This document shows, piece after piece, positions 10,532 to 18,062 of a stretch of 18,422 nt of DNA. A program made the position numbers and the translations under genes. Positions within the stretch are counted from its first letter, which is position 1; every line of letters starts with the position of its first letter. The stretch spans positions 1 through 18,422 of the forward strand of contig JAKOGH010000287.1 of the NCBI GenBank assembly GCA_024811115.1, read 5' to 3'. The notes under the pieces were generated by a model that ran no database searches, was not told the origin of the DNA, and saw only the letters and a program-made list of their open reading frames with translations. Origin of the DNA: Terana coerulea (lineage: Eukaryota > Basidiomycota > Agaricomycetes > Polyporales > Phanerochaetaceae).

Positions 10532-13500
10532 TCAATTCTTCAACCTAGATTCCCGCCAAAGAGGAGTCAGGGCTTGCGAGACGACGTTCACCGCAGCCTC
10601 CAATCGGCCGCGCACTTCGTCTTCCAAGACCGTTGTAAGTCGGGACTGCCATTTGTCTGGATGGAATCTGCGATGAGCCTTCTCCACAAGTACTTTGTAC
10701 TCCGCGACGCCGAGTATTCGCTCTATCGCCTCAAAAATGCTTCCACCGCACGCCAGTCGATCTGGTCGAAGGTCAGTGTGGCGGGATGGGAAAGGACAGG
10801 CCAGGGTACGCTTTGGAAAGTGAGTGGCTGGGCTTCACCGAATATTATGTCGTTGAATTCTGGGCTTATTGCTTTGAACCTCTCAATCGCGCGTTGCTGG
10901 CTCCATGGACTCGTGCGGTAGGACCAGGCTAAGTTGTCTCGTCGGCCGCACCTGACTCTTTCTCTGGCCGTGGCGTCCTCGTACGCCTTCTGATGCCTCG
11001 CCTCCTCTGCCTTTGCCCGTGCTTTCGTCCACTCCTCCTCTGCCCTTGCTCGTGCTTTCGCCCGCTCCTCTTCTGCCCTTGCTCGTGCCCTTTTCCGCTC
11101 CTCTTCTGCTCGTAACGCAGCGTCCGACGCCTCCTTATCCACCTTTCGACGAGTTCTCTCCCGTTCCTCGGCGGCAAGCCGTTCTCGCTCAGCGCTGCGA
11201 ACGTGTTCATGCGCATCATCTTGCCGAGTCCCCCGCGAAGGGTTGTTGGCGCCCTCCTGCTCCGACTGCAGGTCCCTTTTTTTCATCTTCCAAATCGACT
11301 CCGCCAACGAGGCCCGTCGGAGTACCTCCTCGTCCTCCGCCCTGGTAGTCTTGAGGACACTTTCTTCTTCTCGTTCCGCCTCCTCCCTTTTCGTCAGAAA
11401 CGCTTCCTGCCGAGCTTCAGCGGCGTTTTTGCGCTGAACGGCCGCCTCGTGTTCTCGTGTAGCCTGTAGTGATTCCCCCATGGCATCATTCGTGGTTTGG
11501 GCTGCCGCCATACTTCTCAGAATCGCCTCCTTCAGAACCCGTTCAGCTTCCTCAACGACCAACCGAACCTGGGACCACCGTATCTGGGCCTCCTTATGTT
11601 TTTGCGTTGCCGCAACCGCATCCCTCTCCGCTGCCAACTCATCCCATCTTGCAACTCGAGAATCTAGTGTCGCACGATACTCTTCTTCTCGCACCGCTTG
11701 CGTATCGGACGCAGCTGCCTTCCGTCTGTCCTTGTTTTGTCCGATGATGCGTGCTGCTTCTTCATGCAGTCGATTGGCTTCAGTCCGTAGTCGGCTGATC
11801 TCCGAGCGCTGACGATGCTGGTCCGTACCAGTGGCGTCAGGTCGGTCGGGTCCTGCCTCTGATTGTCTATCGTTAGGAGTACTGTCACTTGTACCCTAAA
11901 ATCGTATATCATTGAATCAAACATATGAAAACAAATCTGGCGGTACTGCTCACATTCGGCTTGGGCTCGTCTCCAGCAGATGGCGGATTTGTCGCAGTTG
12001 ATCTCGGACAGATAATGAAGTCAGTATAGCGGACTGCGATTGATTTCCCACCCATCGTCGTGCCATTCATCGCTTGTCGCGCTTTAGCAGCTAAACAGGT
12101 AGTATATCAGTAACTTGCAGCTCCTTCGTGATTTCAAATAAATTATAGTACCATCCTGTCTATTTCTGTATGAAATGTAGCATTGCTGATTTGTGCTCCC
12201 TGAGTTGAGAATTCGCCACCTGTTATAACGGACATCTAAGCTCTCAACAATTCGTAACAGCACTCAGTTTCGAAGTTAGAACTGACCCGTCAACATTACC
12301 AAACTATTTGTAAGGTCAAAGTACTGAGTATGAGAACAGGAATATGAACAGTACTCACCTTCTTGAAGTGCGGCAAGATGTCGCTCTCTGTACACCCTAC
12401 ACCGATGTTCTACAGTATTTCGACAACATCACCCAATGAGCAAAAATCATTAAACCCGGGAATGGTCCAGTGAATGTACGTACAGTGCCAAGGGGTACGC
12501 AGGAATAAGCGCCCGTACGTGGGGCGGGGGAGGGGGTCCCTCGAGGGCCTTTAGCAATATTTTGTTTTTTCACCTTATAATTCGAATTTATGTACTTCCA
12601 CGCACATCCGCTATTTCTTGCACACTGTAAAAGTGTGAATCTGCGCAATCTTAGCTGATGTACGGGTGCGGTGAGCATGCCCACCAGAAAGGGAAGGTAA
12701 CAGTCACACTTGTCACTTCATGTTTTCTATCGCTCGTCACGCCGACCTGCTGCCGACCTAGTCTCCTCACCGCTGTTGCCCATACCCAGCCAGAAACGCT
12801 CCAACCAGGCCAAAAGACACCAGTGCGGAATAAAATGAAGCTACTAGTCGCGTGGTGCTTGGTGAGTGTTTGTGTTTTGTGTAAATTCTGGCAAACTGAC
12901 ACTCATTCAGAGTTCAGGCCTAGTAGGATGCGTGCACATTGGTGGCTCACGTTGAATGCAATGTCCATCACCTATGCGAGTCCTGCTATTCCAGCTCTGC
13001 AAGAGTCATGATGCAACAGAGAGCACAGACCTGCGAAGAACAGCACTCGACCCAGACATGCTTTCGTAACCTTGCAGACTGGATGTCACTCTCTGCCGCC
13101 AACATGAAGCATTAGCCCAACAAATCATGGATGCTATCAAGGCTGCAAAGATGGTTTGGTCAGGAATCAAGCTTTGAGCAGCGGTCGTAGTCAACAGGCG
13201 CGTTCCACATCTCTCTACACAGAATCCCTTAGCTCGCAGGAGCTGTTGTACACAAGTCTCTACGACCCGTGCCAAATCAAAGCCACAGAGGGAAGCAATG
13301 CACAAACATGCAAGTGTTGTTGCTGATACTGGGCTCAATGCTACTGTAGAGGGCTCGGAGAATGCTGTATATTACGGTTGGGTACTAGATTGATAACAGC
13401 TTGTACGTTGAGATAATCAATATATTGCCTTATATAGACCGTGTGAATGATCGGGATTTGCCGAGAGGGGGAGGGGGGTCCCTGAGAGGCCCTTAGCCAA

Positions 13501-13940
13501 CTTTCATGGCGTCACGTACAATATTTTATTTTTGCATACCCCTTGTACAGTGCAGCATATATTATACGGTAGGAAAGTGATCAGAGACAGTGCTATCTTC
13601 TTATCTTGCCTCGGATCCAGGATTGTGCAGTGGGCCTTTGCATACCGTGCATGTTTCTCTTCCCAATATTGGATTACACAGGACATCTGAGAAAAGCCTA
13701 GGTCGACATTCTTGATGGACACCAATGGACCCGCTTGCCTAAATGATGTAAAGAGGGTCTGAAGTGAGAGGGAATGGAAGCTGGTCTGCTGGGCTACACT
13801 AGGACTACCCTTCAGTTTGAAGTACAGGCAGAACGGCTCTGCAGGCTCCCAGTCTTGAGCCAGGGAGAGGGCGAAAGTCTTATCCTCGTTGGTGGAGTTA
13901 TCCCAGGGATCAACGCATTATTCAGAGTTGACATTGCCAT
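10532..13940 (-). CDS. Tandem-RRM, coiled-coil, HPD-motif protein; gene split by transposon A
   Basis: I know no named function; the architecture suggests an RNA-binding scaffold. Exons on the minus strand: 13940-13549, 12409-12359, 12303-12287, 12219-12152, 12090-11954, 11895-10532. Corrected product about 676 residues. RRM-like 1 (about 35-110) has EPFCLYFKLKG and LFTSFRQAGPLVSI. RRM2 (about 118-205) has YNICCTNIGVGCTESDILPH and CYISYRNRQDAAKARQAMNG. A Glu/Arg/Ala coiled coil spans about 245-540. The end holds VPWPVL, then VEAFFEAIERILG and AHRRFHPDKW, a J-domain-like HPD. Two frame breaks: one base missing at about 13914, and one missing in the A run 10733-10737 (otherwise a TAG at 10723). 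Element A lies inside the first coding intron, exactly at its 5' splice site. A 50-nt intron (13946-13995) just upstream is 5' UTR or joins an N-terminal extension starting at 14251. The gene may be inactive if the transposon is not spliced out. Confidence 0.75.
12481..12488. repeat. Left target-site duplication of element A (TACAGTGC)
   Basis: Perfect 8-bp direct repeat of 13546-13553, directly abutting the CAAGGGG terminal repeat. It covers an exon/intron junction of the host gene. Confidence 0.92.
12489..13545 (+). mobile_element. Element A: 1057-bp hAT-like DNA transposon, non-autonomous
   Basis: Terminal inverted repeats start CAAGGGGTACGCAGGAATAA (left) and, read inward from the right, CAAGGGGTATGCAAAAATAA. 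Perfect 8-bp target-site duplications TACAGTGC flank it. Subterminal G-rich blocks (GGGGG-A-GGGGGTCCCT, then AGGGCC..TTAGC) occur near both ends in direct orientation. The interior has no intact gene. It shows patchy similarity to element B: a shared GGTAACAGTCAC block (about 12693-12706) and a shared intron end TGACACTCATTC (about 12897-12908), so it is an older, eroded relative. 8-bp duplications and CA-GGG ends fit hAT; KDZ/Zisupton-type elements are an alternative. No transposase was found, so it needs one in trans. Confidence 0.87.
13501..13545 (+). repeat. 45-bp end of element A, perfect inverted match to the end of element B
   Basis: The 45 bases from CTTTCATGGC to the outer CCCCTTG are identical to the reverse complement of 14467-14511. 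Weaker similarity continues inward for at least 100 bp. These are homologous 3' ends of two family members in opposite orientation. Confidence 0.92.
13546..13553. repeat. Right target-site duplication of element A (TACAGTGC)
   Basis: Identical to 12481-12488. On the minus strand it reads GCACT|GTA, the last bases of the host exon plus the first three bases of the intron. Confidence 0.92.
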
Positions 13941-14458
13941 TTCAGCTACTTGTTGTTGGCTTCAAAACATATAACATACGACACGTAAGACTCACCGTGA
14001 AACACGTCACTAAACCGCACTTCCCAATGTTCCCGCATCTCTCCAGGAGCAGTCGTCCGCCGCCCATACGCTACATTGCCGCATCGCGAGAGCATGGGGT
14101 CTATGTGTTTGAGTGAGACATGGTCTGGGGTGTTCAGGAGGTAAAGCGTCCACGATGTTATGAGGGGTGCGGCACGGTCAAAAAGTGGTGTCAGACATCC
14201 TAAGCCAGGTAAGAGCAATAGACAGAGTGAGAAGCGTATTCCGCGCAGCAATAAGCAGCAATGAAGCGTATTACTCCGGAGAAAACACGTTGTGTGTAGT
14301 TGCTTAGAGACCCGTCAGTGCAGGCCACAACTGCAGCAGCGCCGCAAGTTCCGATTGAGTTAACTCTAGTACTGACTGCCACGTGGATACTAGCGCTCCA
14401 TCGTGAACAAGCAAGCATAGAGAAGTCATTGAGCTCGCCCTAACTCGGACAGGTTTCG
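13941..14458. promoter_or_regulatory. 5' region of the RRM/coiled-coil gene between the two transposons
   Basis: This stretch should hold the promoter and leader. A 50-nt GT-AG intron fits at 13946-13995 (GTGAGT...AAGTAG). Splicing it joins a minus-strand open frame starting at 14251, which has a hydrophobic start (MLRGIRFSLCLLLLPGLGC), in frame with the gene's MAMSTLNNA. Whether that frame is translated or is 5' UTR cannot be decided here. I see no TATA box I would defend. Confidence 0.45.
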
Positions 14459-14466
14459 ATCATGGA
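14459..14466. repeat. Left target-site duplication of element B (ATCATGGA)
   Basis: Perfect 8-bp direct repeat of 15722-15729, abutting the CAAGGGGTATGCA terminal repeat. Confidence 0.92.
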
Positions 14467-14511
14467 CAAGGGGTATGCAAAAATAAAATATTGTACGTGA
14501 CGCCATGAAAG
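14467..14511 (-). repeat. 45-bp end of element B, perfect inverted match to the end of element A
   Basis: Reverse complement of 13501-13545 without mismatch. The pair brackets about 920 bp containing the promoter and first exon of the RRM/coiled-coil gene. Confidence 0.92.
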
Positions 14512-14677
14512 TTAGGTAAGGGCCCTTGAGGGACCCCCACCCCCTCGGCGAACGCCGAACGTTCCCACGCGTCCAGATATGGTAACTCGTCATTCATTTC
14601 AAGGCATACCAGTGCCTTCACATGTCGTGGACTTGGAATAAAGCACTTTACAAAGGATCCAAGCTCAAATGCGACGT

Positions 14678-15398
14678 CTACGCTTCCTTGGCTTCCCTTT
14701 TCCCCTTCCGCTGATATGTTTTGGCACTCATCGCTGCAAAACCACTTACCCCTTGGGTTGCTGGTGAGGCCAACGCACGCGAAATGAGTTCCCATGCATC
14801 GGCGTCAGGATCTGCGGCCAGTGTCATTCCGATGTCCGTGGTCTGAAGGCTCAGAAGCGCGTTGTAGTGCGGCACTGCGTCAACGGCAGGTACGGTTGGA
14901 GGCAGGGCCCGTGCTAGATCCCAGAGTTCTTGCATCCATGCAGGGAATAGGTCGGACTCGGGGGTGGCTGTACAGCGCTGGCTCCGATTGTGTTGTAGGT
15001 ACCTGAATAAATGGTAAATATGACATGGAAACTAGTTCAAGCGAGCGAATGTACTTGCCTCTGGAACACCCGGCACCCAGTTTGTACGCCCAGCCGCTTC
15101 GGAGGGGCCAGCGGAGGGTGGCGAGTTGCGCCGGAAAAATCCTGTTATAAACGTGCGACCTTTCTTCGCCGCTTCTGCTTTCTTGTGGCTGCCGCTGTTG
15201 AGATGCTGCTTCCAGTTGAAATCGCCGCCCCCGGCAAGCTTGACATGTCGGTCGCACGCGTCGTAGAAGCGATGTTGTTGTGGATCGCTTGTATCCTGTT
15301 TGAATGCGAATGAGTGTCAATTATGAGTCCCATTCATCCCAATTGACAATGCGACGTACCTCGTCTGCATCCGGTGCAGCCTTCTTCTTCCTCATCAT
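14678..15398 (-). pseudogene. Transposon-borne zinc-finger protein fragment (element B)
   Basis: Best model on the minus strand: 15398-15360, 15295-15059, 14977-14678, about 191 residues. The first intron is GT-AG (GTACGT...ACAG). The second is GC-AG (AG|GCAAGT), and its acceptor was chosen by frame. The segment RHVKLAGGGDFNWKQHLNSG followed by SHKK resembles the BED/C2H2-like DNA-binding fingers at the start of transposon proteins, with a His-x5-His pair. The expected first Cys of a CxxC pair is Tyr (Y-D-A-C). FITGFFRR after the finger also resembles transposon N-termini. An upstream open stretch to 15506 includes HWHCFFAAHVPVGRPQPNEW. The C-terminal part (ELWDLARALPPTVPAVD) is unrecognised, and no catalytic domain is present. 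Role inferred: end-binding or a remnant of a transposase N-terminus. Confidence 0.55.
14724..14795 (-). pseudogene. C-terminal half of a PHD-finger-like motif in another frame of element B
   Basis: In a frame different from the zinc-finger model, CVGLTSNPRGKWFCSDEC matches the second half of an ING-type PHD finger: H-F-x-C-V-G-L, P-x-G-K-W-x-C-x-x-C. The first half (two Cys pairs) is not visible upstream in any frame, and a stop lies just before. Either a lost exon or frameshift truncated a real PHD domain, or the match is chance; the density of matching residues favours a remnant. Confidence 0.4.
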
Positions 15399-15721
15399 CC
15401 ACTCGTTTGGTTGCGGCCTTCCCACCGGGACATGAGCGGCGAAGAAGCAGTGCCAGTGTGAGGTGACAGGTGACGAGTTACAGGTAACAAGGTGTGATAA
15501 GCGTGACTGTTACCTTCCTTTCCGGGTGATTATGCCTCTTCACTCTGTGTGTCGAGCAGGGACCTGTATTTCGAGCTTGTATAGTGTCTACAGCATCGCA
15601 GGAGAGCGTACAAGTACGTATTTTTGAAATACAAGGTCCCAAAATAAAATGTTGCTAAGGGCCCTTGAGGGACCCCCTCCCCCGCCCCCATGTACGGGCG
15701 CTTATCCCTGCCTACCCCTTG

Positions 15722-15729
15722 ATCATGGA
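15722..15729. repeat. Right target-site duplication of element B (ATCATGGA)
   Basis: Identical to 14459-14466. Confidence 0.92.
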
Positions 15730-16158
15730 AGTACTTGCCGAAACGAATTTTTAAATCCCAATTGCAGCAAGCGCGCCACAAAGTGAACACCTAACCCTAT
15801 GTCAGATTGAACAAACCCTAGCAGACGAACTACAACGCACAAGTGAGATAGCATGTAAACATGATGCCGCAAGCACACACATACCAATCTCTGTGAACGC
15901 CTCCATTTCTCGCTGCTTAATATGCACCCATCAGACAAGAGCTACTAATAAGACATGGATAATACAATATACAGACGGATACATACAGTATCATACAGTA
16001 TGTGTCTAAAGGATTGAGAGAGGTAAGCAAAAGAAGGACCATGTTCTACAATATCCAGCACCGCAGTGCCAGAGAGATCGTGACGTTTTCCGTGAATGCA
16101 CGTGAGGCCGAATACCCGGTTGGTGTGTTTCCAATTTGTGGTCGCGAGACGTGACCAT
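15730..16158. other. Flank between element B and the TmpA-like gene, no gene seen
   Basis: 429 bp, AT-richer than the genes. It should include the 3' UTR of the minus-strand TmpA-like gene and intergenic DNA into which element B inserted. Short open frames have no recognisable motifs. Confidence 0.45.
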
Positions 16159-18062
16159 TTATGAGTCCCAGAGGGGACCGAAGGAGTGCATGCCATTCTC
16201 CTTGCAGCCCGCCATGAGCTCAGCGTTGCCGGCGGGGTTGGACGTGATGAGGACGACTGGATAACGTTCCTGTCAGTGCTACGCTTCAAAATCGACAGAG
16301 GCCCGCAGCTTACCCTCAGCCTTGAAGGCGATGTAGATATCCTTGAGCATCTTCATCGTGTCGGGACGGCGGCCCTCCTTCTTGGTGTCGAAGAGGATGT
16401 AGCGCTCCTTGGGCATGGTGCGGTGGATCATGTCGAACAGGACAGGCCCGAATGTCTTCTCCATATCCGAGCCGATCCAGATCAGGAACCAGTTGTCAAG
16501 CTGGACAGTGGTGGACATCACAGCGCCGATACCGGAACCCGTGCAGATGGCGATGCCACGCTTGAAGAAGTGGGCGAGGTAAGGGAGACCGGCGAACTGT
16601 AAGCGCGTATACCGTTAGTTACTGCCACAAAGGGAAAGCGGGCCGGGCAACTTGCCTTCATCTCACGAGTCCAGAGGGTCTTAGGCGGGTCGGAAACCAG
16701 GCCACGGGTCCAGTCGCCCTGCACACCAGCGATGATGTAGTGCGCGTTGCTCGCAACACCTTCAGAAATGATACCGAAACCGTGATACTCCATGGTGGCA
16801 CTGCGGGAGACACGGCCGAGGAGACCCTGCTGGATACCCTTCTTGAACTTGATGACCGCAACACGGGGGACGGGGTCGTGATCTCGACGGGGACCTCGCG
16901 GATGGTGAACCAGGGGATGGCGATCCTGAGTAGCAGGACCAGTCAGATTCGGCAGAATTAAAGATCGAAAGGGTGCAACTTACAGGATGGTGATGAATAG
17001 CGCATACCAAAATTCTTGAGCGCGGGCGAGACGGCCGCCGGAGTAGCCCACCATTCGCCGTCCGCGGGATTGACGCTATCGGTGATGCAGACGAAGATCC
17101 ACACAAAGATGACCGAAGCCCAGCCGGCGAAACGGTGGTGGCGCTCGAAGAAGCTGCAGTGCCAAATCTTGTCAGCTACTATTCGTATTCAATGTAGTGA
17201 GAAACCGTACTTGTGGTGATTGGCACGAATCCATGGGGCGGCGGCGACCATGGTGATAACACAAACCGTGACCGTGATGACACCCCATGCGAGCGCGACC
17301 GGCGGGGTATGGTTGCCGTAGCGGTTCTGGAAGGCACGAACGACTACGAAGATGAACCAGGCGACTCCGGAGGTGGCGCAGCCAGAGTGGATACCACCGA
17401 TGTGCTGGATGAAGCCAGTCAAGTACACGCGCCACCACAGAGGAGACCACTGTAGGCAGTATCGTCAGTCGGTAGTTCCATGGCGTAGGAGATGGATGTA
17501 ATACCTTCTGGAAAGCGTGAACCAAAGGCCAGTAGACGAAGTACCGGAGGAAGAACTCGTTACGACAGGCGACCGCGACCATAATGTTACCGAGGGCGAA
17601 GGCTGCCCCATGCTTCTGAGGGTATTCCCACTTGTTGAAGTGCACAGATGCGATGATGATCATTATCATGTTGATTACGAAGGCGAGGGTGTAATGCTAA
17701 TTGGACATTGAGAAGTCTCAGCTTGCTGCAGCTATGCGGAGTAAAGGACGGTGCTCACCATCCGGTAAGGGTTGTACCAAACCCTGAGCCGAATCCAAGG
17801 GGTAGGAGGCTTCAGCCGCGCATTTTCTGGCCCTTATCGAGCGCCGGCACCAGGTAGTTGGCTAGTTCCTTTTCGTCCTCGAGCCAGGCATCCGCCCTCT
17901 CGACGTCCTTGATGGACGCGGCGGGCGAGCCCTTCGCACTGTTGGGCTCACTCCCGGCGACTGTCGGCGTGGACGCGCCAGACTTTCCTGAGGCAGCTCC
18001 TCGGGGAGCTTAGCCTTGGAGAAAACGACACCAGTAGCAGAGGGCGGGTGGCCGGCTGACAT
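16159..18062 (-). CDS. TmpA-like membrane oxidoreductase (integral membrane, NRPS-like/adenylate-reductase-related family), 7 exons, four frame errors
   Basis: Related to Aspergillus TmpA, a membrane flavoprotein-like oxidoreductase linked to conidiation; the reaction is unknown. Exons on the minus strand: 18062-17759, 17696-17505, 17449-17211, 17153-16984, 16925-16656, 16596-16314, 16256-16159. The fifth intron is GC-AG (AAG|GCAAGT). Corrected length 519 residues. A polar N-terminal tail ends in VERADAWLEDEKELANYLVP. About six hydrophobic helices follow, from HYTLAFVINMIMIIIA to LFITILIAIPWF. The soluble part has TMEYHGFGIISEG, the nucleotide-binding GSGIGAVMS, LDNWFLIWIGSDMEKTFGP, and the end AGCKENGMHSFGPLWDS. 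One base must be added at each of four runs (plus-strand G 18003-18006, T 17823-17826, A 17009-17012, G 16865-16869) to join the conserved pieces. All splice sites are good, so sequencing error is likelier than decay, though a pseudogene is not excluded. Confidence 0.85.

Larger units (their letters stand above)
12410..13548 (-). other. Transposon-enlarged intron of the RRM/coiled-coil gene
   Basis: Without the insertion this would be a 74-nt intron (12410-12483) with donor GTACGT and acceptor CTGTAG. It joins the codons for YNICCT to NIGVGC and completes RNP2 of RRM2. With element A and the duplicated target, the first donor copy now reads GTACAA (GTA from the duplication, CAA from the transposon end) and the second keeps GTACGT. 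Removal from the first donor would excise the transposon with the intron and restore the protein. Use of the second donor would run coding sequence into the transposon, reaching a stop after about 17 codons. Confidence 0.7.
14467..15721 (-). mobile_element. Element B: 1255-bp hAT-like DNA transposon with a decayed zinc-finger gene
   Basis: Read on the minus strand it begins CAAGGGGTAGGCAGGGATAA and ends with the complement of CAAGGGGTATGCAAAAATAA, with perfect 8-bp duplications ATCATGGA outside. Its 5' 70 bp closely match the 5' end of element A, and its 3' 45 bp are identical to A's 3' end, so the two are members of one family in opposite orientation. The G-rich subterminal block (G5-C-G5-A-G5) near 15673-15692 could form a quadruplex. 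It encodes a partial zinc-finger protein but no recognisable transposase, so it is non-autonomous or an internal-deletion derivative. Confidence 0.87.

Noticed and set aside
12836..12977. Possible small secreted peptide gene in element A (MKLLVAWCL start, one intron)
   Set aside because: It lies inside the transposon at the position homologous to the degenerate zinc-finger gene of element B; the short frame has no support.
13006..13338. 110-codon minus-strand frame inside element A
   Set aside because: No recognisable domain and opposite to the direction of the family's gene; chance frame in eroded transposon DNA.
14755..14763. Internal CCCCTTGGG inside element B as another transposon end
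   Set aside because: It lacks the extended terminal repeat and any flanking duplication; it is part of the element's former coding region.
12489..15721. A and B as the two ends of one 3.2-kb composite transposon
   Set aside because: Each element has its own distinct, perfect 8-bp duplication and its own complete pair of ends, so they are two separate insertions.
17796..17806. CAAGGGGTAGG resembling the transposon terminal repeat
   Set aside because: It is coding sequence of the TmpA-like gene (conserved Pro-Thr-Pro-Trp region) with no partner end or duplication.
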